The position numbers and the translations under genes are program-made. From NCBI GenBank assembly GCA_003045895.1, contig PZPC01000010.1, positions 28,578 through 92,577 on the forward strand: a DNA stretch of 64,000 bases, given 5' to 3'. The notes beneath the pieces were generated by a model. It did no database searches and was not told the origin of the DNA. It saw only the letters and a program-made list of their open reading frames with translations. Shown here in pieces: positions 34,529-43,265 of the stretch (positions within the stretch are counted from its first letter, which is position 1; every line of letters begins with the position of its first letter). The stretch is from Bacteroidota bacterium. GTDB lineage: Bacteria > Bacteroidota > Bacteroidia > Chitinophagales > Saprospiraceae.

Positions 34529-37500
34529 TATTGGTTGAGTATTGCCTGCCAGCGGGCAGCGTTTTTCTGGTAATTGGCATTTTCCAATACGGGCGTGGGT
34601 AAATCCAGCAGGAAATCCCGCATTTCGGGGTAAGTCTCTGGATCCAGCCCGTCGTTGGGGGCATTGCGCAAGTCGAAGTCCAGAAGTTCCTGTGCCGCTG
34701 GCCAATCGCCGTTGATGACGTACCAAATGGCCTCGACTGCCCGGGGCCAGACCAGGCTGGGTACGCGTTCCAGCGCCTTACCAGCCGCGGTTCGGGCCTG
34801 ATCAAAATAGCCATTGCGCAACAGGACAAGGGTATTTTCACCACCGACAAGGGCAATATCCTGGTTTAATATGGGCAACTGGTCGGCAGTAACAATGGCT
34901 GCTTTCTCCAACTCCCGGGTAATCGCCTGGTAATCCTGAGCGGCGGTCCAGTAAGCGGCAAACGTTTCCCCAAAGCCGACCAATGCTGCATCTTCTTCTA
35001 TATAGAAATTAGCCAGATCGTCCACCTGCTGGAAGTAGTTGTACCTGGCCAGCACGTATTTATTAAGTGATGACAACACCGGAGTAAATGCCGCTTGCGC
35101 CAAAGGCGCTATTTCCAGGACTTCCTTTTCAACTATTTCCGCTACCCTATCGGTAGTTAAATAAGCAGAAGTACTGGTTTGCTCCAGCGCTGCCAGATAA
35201 GACCGGTAAGCCAGCATTGGCTGATCAGCCAACAGCGCGCAGAGCCCTTTGCGGGCCTGCCAGGGGATTGATTGTTGGGTCTCCACCGTTTGCTCGACCT
35301 CTGCTATCTCCTGCAGCATAGCCGTTGCCTTTTCCGGATACACCTGCATTTTCAGGTAGAGGTACTCCGAGAAAAAGAGCAGGTAGTTGTCCTGATTCGT
35401 CGGATTTTCTGGGTCGGTCGCCAAAAGAGCACGCCTGGCCCGGGCACTTTTTTCCGCATACTGGAGGCTCAGCGGCAAATCTCCCTGCTCCAGGGCAAGG
35501 GCCGACCAGGTGGAATTGTAGGTCGCCAACTGATCCAATACATAGGGATCAGTAGTGGTGTTGTAGTCGAAGTGTTTTTCCAGGAAAGCCAGGGCTTCGG
35601 TGTTGAACTTGCTGTTGGATTCCGGCAGGTTCAAGGAACTGTGGTATTCATTGTTCCGGTAGTACTGTTGCAGGAAGGCGATCTGCAGATCGGGGGGATA
35701 ATCAGCGACCAGCCGCGCCATGCGGGGCTCTTCCATGATATTTTCGACCGGATCGGCTTTACCCTCCGCATTCGCCATAAAACGATTGAACAGTGCCTTG
35801 TTGTTGAGGCTGATATCGCGCTGCCTTAAATTTTCGTACTCCTCCAGCAAGAGCAGGCGATCGCGCTGCAGTAGTGCCCGAAACGCAGGAGCTGTCTTGC
35901 CGGCTTGCCAGTCGATGAGTACTTCCAACTGCCGGATGCGTTGGCTTTGCAGCCCGACGGCCTGGGCCCGGGCCAGTTCCCGGCGGGCACCCGCCAGGTT
36001 GTTGCCGGCCAACTGAAAATAGGTCAATTCCAGGTAAGTCATGCTGGCACTTAGCGAGTCGATGTGGGTATTGCGAATCTGACCATTATCCAGGAGGTTG
36101 CAGCGCAGGGCTTGCTTGACCAGGTTTTCGCGCCTGTTTTTTTCATTGGTCAGCCAGGCCTGATCAATCAGGTACCGGGCGTAGTTGCTGCGTACAAATG
36201 GTGTTTCGTGGGCAATGAAATACGCGAAGTTGGCCGCATTCTGAAAATTCACCCCCTGGTCCAGTTCCCACTCCGCCATCCGCTCTTGCAGCAGGGCATC
36301 ACTTTGGGTTCCCATTTGCAGCAGGTAACGGTTTTTATCGGCCTGGACATAGTAGCTATGGATATCCACCAGGTTCAGGGGGAGTATCAATACCTTGCCG
36401 TTGTACAGCGTGGCGTACAGGTAGCTGGCCTGCGGCGAAAAATTGATTTTTTCCAGGCCGGGAATACTGTTGTGGTACAGCTCTTCCCCATCCGACAGTT
36501 GATCAATACGCAACACCTGCTCGGTGGCCAGATCCGCAGAGGCCGTCACACCGGCGTAGGTGGGTCCACCGGTATAGGTGCCGGTTACCACGCTGACAAT
36601 CGTAGCCAGGTAGGCGCCATCGGCAGACAGTTGGTTGTCAATAATTTGTTCTTTGGCAATTTTCTGCTGGCGGCCTATCTGTTCGCCGGTGAGCAGATTC
36701 CAATATTTTGCCGGTTTGATCTTAACCAACCGCTCCCCTGCTTCCTGGTCGGTTAAGGTATACTCATAAAGAACGGGGCGATCGCCCGTACTCCAACGGT
36801 AACTGCTGCATTCATCCCCCAATTGGTACAACAAACGAATCTCTCCCGGGCTGGCAACCGTTAATAATTGCGGCGCGTAACCGCCGGCCCAATACAGCAT
36901 TTGTTGTCCACCAGCCAGCCAGGTGGCCTGGGGCAACATCAACTCATTGCAATCGGTGGTAGGGTCACCCAGTTGGTAAACCAGCGTGTTGGGCGGTTTC
37001 TCGCCTAAAACGCAGGTGTAAATACCTTTTTCCGTCAGGAAGTAATGGGTCTGCGGCGAATTTGGGTCGAGCAGCAAGGTGACCATCGGGTTATCCTGAA
37101 GGCCAGTAGCCATTTCCGTGAGTTGTTGCCGCTGCACGTCAAACTGATAAAGGGTATATTCCTGGGTAATAAAGGACAAAAAACGGCTATCGGCCGACCA
37201 CGTCCAATCCAGGACACCAACGGCTGAGCCGACCAGGGTAAAGAAGATGGTATCCGTCGCGTGTGCTGCTTCCAGAATGCTAACGGTCTGGTTATCGCCC
37301 AGCACGGCCAGGTATTTGTTGTCGGGAGAAAATTGGGCATCGATCACATTGCCGTCAGCCAGCTGATACCGGTAGCTCAGCTGATGGCTAAGCATATCGT
37401 GCACTTCCAGCTGGGTGGTATCTCTTTGCGCCGTGGTCCAGGTGATCGCTGCCAACAAGTGATCGTCGGAGGTCCAGAAGAGTTCATTGTAAGGGTGGTA

Positions 37501-40086
37501 CCCATTGCTGTAAGCTCCAGCCAGTTCCAGGTCGGGCAGATAAAAGTAATCAGCGATCTTAGTGGTATACCCGTAACGGGCGTCGGCAAAAGAATAGGTC
37601 TTCACCAGCTTGTCTGCCCCATCGTAAGGCGTCTGGCGTTGCCCGGCACTATTGATACTTAGGGGCAAAGTACCTATTTGGGAAGCCGTCAGCTCGCCAC
37701 TGCGGGGATGCCAATCCAGGGCGCTAATGGATTCGTTGAATTTCTCCTGAAAACCAAAGGTAGCTTTAAAATTCTGATCCAAAGTCCAGACCTTGATATC
37801 TCCCTGGGTCGTTCCCACAGCCAAAGCGCTTTGAGAGCTTCCGGGAGCATACGCCAGGCTGATCTGATAACCGGTGGAGTCCGGTAGTTCCTGGCTGATT
37901 TGAAAAGCACCTTTGTTTTTATCCCTTTTCCAGATGATCGTTTTCTGGTCATCGCCAGCCGTAGCCAAACAATCATTGCTCAGCCATTGAACCGCGCGAA
38001 TCCAATCGACATGTCCGTCGAGGACTGCTGCCTGTACCTGTTTTTCAACATCCCAGACCACACAGGTACGGTCATCCGAGCCCGTTGCCAACCACTGGCT
38101 GTCGGGGGACCAACTCACTGATCTGACATAGTCGTTATGCAAGGTAAAACGATCTCTTTCCACAAGTTGGTTGTCGAAAATGCGAACCCCACCTTGTACG
38201 TCTCCCACCGCCAGGAACTGGCCATTGGGCGACCAGGCTACCGTCAGCGGCGTGGTGGCCAGGTCAATGGTGCGGAAGATCGTCAGTGTCGCAGCATCCC
38301 AGATGATCAACCGGTTATAGGAATCTACCGTCGCAAAAAAGTTGGCGTTGGGCAACAGCGGGGATAGCCCGGGGTGCCAGGTGATGGCCGCAATCTGACT
38401 GCCGTCCAGGGTGAATTGGTGGATAGAATCCTGCCCGACCAAAAACAAGCCATCCTCTTTGGCGTAAGCCAGGTATTCGCCGTCGGGCGACCACTTGAGC
38501 GCCGCAATGAAGGCGGGTTGTAAGGCCGGGTTGTCGCCCGCCGCCGTCACTGATGTAGCTGCTTCGGCAAGGTGAAAAGTGGCCGCTGCGTCAAAATCCA
38601 GCACGCCTCCGGCGGGGCTGCCGGTGGTATTTTCTTCCCCACGCCAGGCAAAGGCATGGACGCGGTCAGGTACAATCGCTTGCGCCCAGGCACCGGTTGC
38701 CGTTCGCCAATAAAATGCATTGTCATTGGTCAGTAGTCCAATAGACTGGCCACTGGCGGTATAACGGGCGTACATGACCCACTCGGGAAAAGTGTCGCGG
38801 GAAAGCACCTGGCCCAGGGTATCCCAGGTCAGCAATTGGTAGTCATCAGAACCGGAAAGGTAGGCCTGTCCGTCCGGGCGCCAGTCTACGGTGCGGACAT
38901 AGTCTGCGTGGGCGAGCGCACTGCTGATCACCGCCGGGGGATCCACCTGGTAGAGCATCACGTAGCCGTTGTCGTCGCCAGCTACCATCTTGCGGCCATC
39001 GGGTGACCACGCCAGGTCGCGGACCCAATCGGAATGGACGTCCGGCAACTTCACCACCAGCGCTGCGCCGGTGTCCTGGTAGCGGTAGATATTTACCCGT
39101 TTGTTGTCGCCGGCAGCAGCAAAAAGTTCCGGGTCAACCGGTGACCAACGCAGCGCATAAACGGTTTCCCCGGTCGTTAGGGCATCGCTACCGGATGTCC
39201 AGCCCTCGTCCTGCCGACCAAGAAAGCCTACGCCATCGGAAATATTGAAGGCCAGGATCTTAGCCGTGCTGTTCCAGGCCAGATTGGTAATGCTGTTCTG
39301 GGATTGCAGCGCATTAAAAACCATTTGTCCGTCGGCGGCAAAAATCGTTAAAAGGCCATTGTCCAACCCGACGGCCAACCACTGCTGATCCGGCGACCAA
39401 CTGGCACTGGCCACCCCTGCCGGTAGCGGTTCGGTAGCGTCCATCTCGGACGCTGACTCAAAATAATCGGGGGGTAAATTCTGGATGAGCTGGTCAAAAA
39501 ACATTTGGTACAGCAGTTGCCTAACGGCTTTGTGGGTGCTGTCCAGGTAAGTGTAGGCAAAATCGGTCAACCACAGGGCATCATCGGCATTGTAGGTGTC
39601 GGTACCGGTAAAATCGCCATTTTTACTGCGGGCATAATACTTTTCGGCGCGGCTCAGGTAGCCCGACAACAAGGCGTCTTTGGTCATTTTTTCGTTGATG
39701 ACCAATTGACGGGCGACTTTTTGCTGTTCCCGGTTCAGGTCGCGGGTACGCTTTTCCAGGGCATTCAGCGTCCTGGTTTGCTCTGCCAAAACTTCTTCCA
39801 GCGCTTCGTTTTGTTGGCGAAAGAGGCCAATGATTTCATCGCTTAAGGCATCGAGGGCTTCGCGGTGTTCGGGGCATTTGTCACAAGCCTCCAGGGCTTT
39901 TAATTCGAGGTAAGCGTTGGCCCCATCTTTTTGGTCGAGAAACCCAAGGGTAGCGGCTAATATTTTAGCAAAATCCTGACACCGCAGTTCTTCGTCACAA
40001 GGCACAAAAACGGGGCGTTGCTGGCCCCAGGCAGGCAGTGCCAGGACCACAAAAAGCAGGATAGACAACTGGTTCTTTAACGACAT
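34528..40086 (-). CDS. Giant exported WD40-repeat sensor protein (third gene of SIR2/nSTAND operon)
   Basis: 1852 aa. It starts with a typical signal peptide (MSLKNQLSILLFVVLALPAWGQ, likely cleaved near residue 22), so the mature protein should lie outside the inner membrane. Then: four cysteines (30, 36, 68, 71), a coiled coil (about 85-130), and many WD40 blades with the pattern 'SPDG..LA.G..DG.I.IWD', e.g. LAWSPDGRKMVAGDDNGYV, VSWSPDSQWLATGSDD, AVQWLSNDCLATAGDD, arranged over about residues 225-1100 as at least two propellers. The last 450 residues are helical and TPR-like. The gene overlaps the nSTAND gene by 10 bp. In known homologous systems the WD40 repeats are fused to the NTPase and recognise a trigger; here they are a separate exported protein. 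Confidence 0.85.
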   Translation of the reverse strand: MSLKNQLSILLFVVLALPAWGQQRPVFVPCDEELRCQDFAKILAATLGFLDQKDGANAYLELKALEACDKCPEHREALDALSDEIIGLFRQQNEALEEVLAEQTRTLNALEKRTRDLNREQQKVARQLVINEKMTKDALLSGYLSRAEKYYARSKNGDFTGTDTYNADDALWLTDFAYTYLDSTHKAVRQLLYQMFFDQLIQNLPPDYFESASEMDATEPLPAGVASASWSPDQQWLAVGLDNGLLTIFAADGQMVFNALQSQNSITNLAWNSTAKILAFNISDGVGFLGRQDEGWTSGSDALTTGETVYALRWSPVDPELFAAAGDNKRVNIYRYQDTGAALVVKLPDVHSDWVRDLAWSPDGRKMVAGDDNGYVMLYQVDPPAVISSALAHADYVRTVDWRPDGQAYLSGSDDYQLLTWDTLGQVLSRDTFPEWVMYARYTASGQSIGLLTNDNAFYWRTATGAWAQAIVPDRVHAFAWRGEENTTGSPAGGVLDFDAAATFHLAEAATSVTAAGDNPALQPAFIAALKWSPDGEYLAYAKEDGLFLVGQDSIHQFTLDGSQIAAITWHPGLSPLLPNANFFATVDSYNRLIIWDAATLTIFRTIDLATTPLTVAWSPNGQFLAVGDVQGGVRIFDNQLVERDRFTLHNDYVRSVSWSPDSQWLATGSDDRTCVVWDVEKQVQAAVLDGHVDWIRAVQWLSNDCLATAGDDQKTIIWKRDKNKGAFQISQELPDSTGYQISLAYAPGSSQSALAVGTTQGDIKVWTLDQNFKATFGFQEKFNESISALDWHPRSGELTASQIGTLPLSINSAGQRQTPYDGADKLVKTYSFADARYGYTTKIADYFYLPDLELAGAYSNGYHPYNELFWTSDDHLLAAITWTTAQRDTTQLEVHDMLSHQLSYRYQLADGNVIDAQFSPDNKYLAVLGDNQTVSILEAAHATDTIFFTLVGSAVGVLDWTWSADSRFLSFITQEYTLYQFDVQRQQLTEMATGLQDNPMVTLLLDPNSPQTHYFLTEKGIYTCVLGEKPPNTLVYQLGDPTTDCNELMLPQATWLAGGQQMLYWAGGYAPQLLTVASPGEIRLLYQLGDECSSYRWSTGDRPVLYEYTLTDQEAGERLVKIKPAKYWNLLTGEQIGRQQKIAKEQIIDNQLSADGAYLATIVSVVTGTYTGGPTYAGVTASADLATEQVLRIDQLSDGEELYHNSIPGLEKINFSPQASYLYATLYNGKVLILPLNLVDIHSYYVQADKNRYLLQMGTQSDALLQERMAEWELDQGVNFQNAANFAYFIAHETPFVRSNYARYLIDQAWLTNEKNRRENLVKQALRCNLLDNGQIRNTHIDSLSASMTYLELTYFQLAGNNLAGARRELARAQAVGLQSQRIRQLEVLIDWQAGKTAPAFRALLQRDRLLLLEEYENLRQRDISLNNKALFNRFMANAEGKADPVENIMEEPRMARLVADYPPDLQIAFLQQYYRNNEYHSSLNLPESNSKFNTEALAFLEKHFDYNTTTDPYVLDQLATYNSTWSALALEQGDLPLSLQYAEKSARARRALLATDPENPTNQDNYLLFFSEYLYLKMQVYPEKATAMLQEIAEVEQTVETQQSIPWQARKGLCALLADQPMLAYRSYLAALEQTSTSAYLTTDRVAEIVEKEVLEIAPLAQAAFTPVLSSLNKYVLARYNYFQQVDDLANFYIEEDAALVGFGETFAAYWTAAQDYQAITRELEKAAIVTADQLPILNQDIALVGGENTLVLLRNGYFDQARTAAGKALERVPSLVWPRAVEAIWYVINGDWPAAQELLDFDLRNAPNDGLDPETYPEMRDFLLDLPTPVLENANYQKNAARWQAILNQ

Positions 40087-41897
40087 GCTCCTTGTTTTTC
40101 CTTGTTCGTAACGATAGCTTTGATGGTTTCCAGGGTAGCAGCCTCCCGGTTGTAGGCCGCGCAGGTAGCCGTATTTCCTAACGTTCCAAAATCGTCAATC
40201 AGTTGGGCCGCTCGGCCTATTTTTTCGGTAGCGGAACTACAATAGTTGGCCTTGGCCAGGCGGCGGGCGTCCACCAGGAATTCTTTACAAACAATGAGGT
40301 TTTTCTCTGCCCGTTCGCTTTTCACGGTCAGGAGAGAGTACCAGGCAAAAGCGCCCAGGCCGAGCGCGACCACCAGGGTAGCCGCCGCTATCCAGGCCAG
40401 GCGGGTGGCTCGTTTTTCGTTGCGCTGGGCCGCCACTTTGGCGTGTTCCGCTTCCTGGCGCTGCTCTTCGGCTACCTGGCGGGCATAGTGTGCCTGGCCT
40501 TCGGCCTGCTGGGCGCGGGTGCGCTCTGCTTCGGCTTCTTTTTGGGCGACTTCGGCTTTTTCCCGCAGCGCTTCCGCTTCCTTGCGTTTGCGGGCCTCTT
40601 CTTCCAACTCGGCCTGGAGGCGATCGGCCTGCCCGGCTTCGTAGATGGCGCGTGACTTGAGCACTGGTGTAATCAGGCGGTCGTGAGTCAGTTCGTAGGT
40701 GACCCCGCCGCGCAGGAAAGGTTCGGTGCGCAGCAGCCCATTCTGCACCAGGGTATTCAAAATATCCGCTTCGATGCCAAAACGGTCCTTGATCTGGGCC
40801 TGGTGCATGCTCAGGCGCATGCCTCCACTGCCCACCTGCTGCACGAGGTTGTCTTCGATGAAGCGTTTAACTGTCTCTTCCTGCTCGTCGGGCAAGTCGT
40901 CAATGCGGGCCCGATAGTAATAATCGACAATCGCTTCCAGGGGGTCGCCGTCGGTGGTAGCCTGGCCACCTGCTCCGGGGATGCGGATATCCACCAAGTC
41001 AATGCTGGTTCTACTCGGGTCTTGCAGCACCATTCGCTCAAAGTGGGCGCACAGCATCTGCAGCAAGATTCCCTCTATTTTATCTTCCTGGGTCAGGAAG
41101 TCCAGGATTTCATCCTGTGCCTGGGTCGTGTAGGTAAAAGGCTGGCATTCGTAAGCCAGGGCAATGTCGCGGGCTGGCTCCACGATGGCGGTACGGGCGC
41201 CTTCGCGGGTGAGGGCATCCAGTTCCAGGGTATTTTGGAGGATCTGGGGCAACGTTGGGGTGAGGCGCTCCAACAAATGAAAGCGGTTGGAACGAATAGC
41301 GATGACCACCTTGATATCCAGCCGCTCGAAGACGGCGGGGCGCTGCGGATGGTTGGCCAGTTCGGTCTTTTGCGTCAGTTGGTCGCGGTAGCGCTGTGGC
41401 AGGTTGGTTTTTAGCAATTCTGCCAGGCCCGCTTCGTAACGCTCCACTTCCTTGAGTGGATAGGTAAATAACTCTTCAAATTGATCAAACACAAAGAGCA
41501 ACCTGGGTCGCTGGGTATTGATTGCAAAGGTCTTGGTGTAATACCACAGGGAGTTGTCCCACTGCACAAGCTCATCGAGAACGGTGCTGCGCATGTCGTC
41601 GGGGTTTTCGGCCAGCGCGTGCACGGTGCCCCGCAGGGGGGTATTGGTACTTTCGGGTGTCCAGGCACCTAATCTGACGTTGATGACGTGGTAGCCTTCG
41701 GCCTGAAACGAGGGCAAAACGGCGGCGTTGAGCAAGCTGCTCTTTCCGTAGCCGGAGCGGCCGTAAAGGACCGTCAGTTGTTGCTCGCTCATCAGCCGGG
41801 TCAGGCGTTTGGCTTCCGACTCGCGGCCGTGAAACAGGTGCGCCTGGCTGGCCGTGAACGGCTTTGGTCCCGGGTATCTTTTGTTGTTACTGGGCAT
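40077..41897 (-). CDS. nSTAND1-type NTPase with coiled coil and single transmembrane helix
   Basis: 606 aa. N-terminal PYPGPKPFTASQAHLFHGRE is the usual nSTAND1 entry ('PGPxPFtxxxaxlFfGRe'). Walker A GRSGYGKS (46-53); Walker B LLFVFDQFEEL (133-143); then RSNRFHLLERLTPTLP, LDALTREGARTAIVEPA and the winged-helix part YELTHDRL. A long charged coiled coil (about 424-495) leads into one transmembrane helix (about 501-523, AWIAAATLVVALGLGAFAWYSLL). The 83-residue tail after it has four cysteines (537, 553, 579, 605). Architecture NTPase - coiled coil - TM is that of STAND-WD40 fusion proteins, but the WD40 half is the next, separate gene. It overlaps both neighbours (11 and 10 bp). Confidence 0.85.
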   Translation of the reverse strand: MPSNNKRYPGPKPFTASQAHLFHGRESEAKRLTRLMSEQQLTVLYGRSGYGKSSLLNAAVLPSFQAEGYHVINVRLGAWTPESTNTPLRGTVHALAENPDDMRSTVLDELVQWDNSLWYYTKTFAINTQRPRLLFVFDQFEELFTYPLKEVERYEAGLAELLKTNLPQRYRDQLTQKTELANHPQRPAVFERLDIKVVIAIRSNRFHLLERLTPTLPQILQNTLELDALTREGARTAIVEPARDIALAYECQPFTYTTQAQDEILDFLTQEDKIEGILLQMLCAHFERMVLQDPSRTSIDLVDIRIPGAGGQATTDGDPLEAIVDYYYRARIDDLPDEQEETVKRFIEDNLVQQVGSGGMRLSMHQAQIKDRFGIEADILNTLVQNGLLRTEPFLRGGVTYELTHDRLITPVLKSRAIYEAGQADRLQAELEEEARKRKEAEALREKAEVAQKEAEAERTRAQQAEGQAHYARQVAEEQRQEAEHAKVAAQRNEKRATRLAWIAAATLVVALGLGAFAWYSLLTVKSERAEKNLIVCKEFLVDARRLAKANYCSSATEKIGRAAQLIDDFGTLGNTATCAAYNREAATLETIKAIVTNKEKQGACR

Positions 41898-43080
41898 CGA
41901 CCAAGGCTTTAAGTTCCTGGAATTGCATGTTCAAAAAGGAAACAAGCTTGGCTTCTTCGGTTTTGTACTTATCGTAGGTAATCAGGCTGATGTTGTAACT
42001 GCGCAACGCTGAACGGAAGTTGCTGGCGCCAATCATGAGGGTATTGAAATAGTCGTTGAAGTTGGCTGGCGGCACCAGAAACTTGACGGAGAGCTCTTCC
42101 AGGCTGGCCAGACTTTGTTCGTGTTGGCCGGCTTTAATGAGTGACAAAAACTGTTCCGCATCGCGGTCGAAATTGGCGGCAGCCGTCTGGTTGCTGGCGG
42201 TTTTCAGCAGCCCCCTGGCCGCACACTGGTCGTGGAGTTGTTGGATGAAGTCGGTACTATCGTTCTCGTAGAACTGCACTTTGTACAGATCTTCGTACAC
42301 GATTTTTTGGCTGTTGTCTTTGTCCTGGAATTTTTTCAAGGCCAGGATGCGTGGACTGATGGCCTGGAATTCAAACAACCGGATCAACAGTTGCATGTAC
42401 CAGGATTCGAAGGGCAGGCCCAGGAAAACAAAGTACTTGGCCGCCTTTAAATTCGCTTTCAGGTCGGCATCCATGCTTTTGGCCTCGTAGATGGATTCCA
42501 GGTAATCAAACAGGTCATTGTGCGAGATGATCATGCTCTCGTCGGCCGTCATTTTCCCCCGCATGTAGTAGATGAGCGGATCTTCTTTCCGCCCCGGCAC
42601 GAAAGGTTGGGGCTTCTTTTTCTTGTTGTAAAAATCGGTATGAAAGGCGAATTTATCCCCGTAAGCTTCTTCCAGCAACTGGTTGGGGCTCAGCGAAATA
42701 ATGGTCGAAAAGGGAATCTGGGTGATCTTGTCCAGCACTGCGCGGGCGGCGGTCAGCTCGTTGGTTTTCTCGGTAAAGAAATCCCGGTAATAGGACATAA
42801 AATTCCAGAGGCTTTCGTCCTTGTCCCGCTCATTGAGCATAAAGAACTTATCGTCGCGGTAAAATTTCTCGATAAAAGGATTGGCCTCGGCTTTGCTCTT
42901 TTCCTGCAAATATTCATCCAGGGCATCTTCCACGGTGCCGTGTTGATCATGGGGAAGGATTCCTGGGCCAATAAACAAGACCGCTTCCTCCCGCTCGAGT
43001 CGATCCAGCAGGTATTCCCACTGGCGGTCGGGGAGTTGAAATGAATTTTCCTGGGTACTATCAGTTGGTTCTTTACCCAT
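41887..43080 (-). CDS. Degenerate SIR2-like protein with C-terminal effector-associated domain (EAD11-like)
   Basis: 397 aa, first gene of the operon. SIR2-like landmarks: AVLFIGPGIL (residues 33-42), FSTIISLSPNQLLEEAY (124-140), LIYYMRGKMTADES (169-182), HNDLFDYLESI (187-197) and FVFLGLPFESWYMQLLIRL (217-235), in the order of SIR2_2-type domains. The canonical Asn-Asp of TTNYD and the catalytic His of 'LHG' are absent (here LSPNQ and MRG), so NAD cleavage is doubtful. The C-terminal 90 residues (FLSLIKAGQHEQSLASLEEL..., SNFRSALRSYNISLITYDKY, EEAKLVSFL) resemble effector-associated domain 11, an adaptor module that couples effectors to STAND sensors. It overlaps the nSTAND gene by 11 bp. Confidence 0.75.
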   Translation of the reverse strand: MGKEPTDSTQENSFQLPDRQWEYLLDRLEREEAVLFIGPGILPHDQHGTVEDALDEYLQEKSKAEANPFIEKFYRDDKFFMLNERDKDESLWNFMSYYRDFFTEKTNELTAARAVLDKITQIPFSTIISLSPNQLLEEAYGDKFAFHTDFYNKKKKPQPFVPGRKEDPLIYYMRGKMTADESMIISHNDLFDYLESIYEAKSMDADLKANLKAAKYFVFLGLPFESWYMQLLIRLFEFQAISPRILALKKFQDKDNSQKIVYEDLYKVQFYENDSTDFIQQLHDQCAARGLLKTASNQTAAANFDRDAEQFLSLIKAGQHEQSLASLEELSVKFLVPPANFNDYFNTLMIGASNFRSALRSYNISLITYDKYKTEEAKLVSFLNMQFQELKALVDAQ

Positions 43081-43108
43081 TAAGGTGCAATGGTTTAATC
43101 AAGTGATG

Positions 43109-43139
43109 CAAATTAGGTAATTGTTGTTGTTTCAACAAA
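43109..43139 (-). promoter_or_regulatory. Candidate promoter of the SIR2/nSTAND/WD40 operon
   Basis: Read on the minus strand: TTTG (43139-43136), 20 nt, then TAATTTG (43115-43109). The -33 and spacing fit; the -7 is one base short of TAnnTTTG. It leaves a leader of about 20 nt before the ATG at 43080. Confidence 0.4.
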
Positions 43140-43199
43140 TTTCTGCCGTTTGCAAGAAAAATTTCCCATCGCCCCAGCCGGGCCACCGCCCCAAAAGAA

Positions 43200-43233
43200 A
43201 TCCCGAATTTTGGACAGTACCAAAATTCGGGAT
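43200..43233 (-). terminator. Terminator of the M36 metalloprotease gene, insulating the defence-like operon
   Basis: ATCCCGAATTTTGG (43200-43213) pairs perfectly with CCAAAATTCGGGAT (43220-43233), 6-nt loop, followed on the minus strand by a modest T-rich stretch (TTTCTTTTGG). It sits between the M36 gene and the SIR2 operon, so the operon is a separate transcription unit. Confidence 0.75.
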
Positions 43234-43265
43234 GACTAGTATTCTTATTCGACTTGCGGTGCGAC

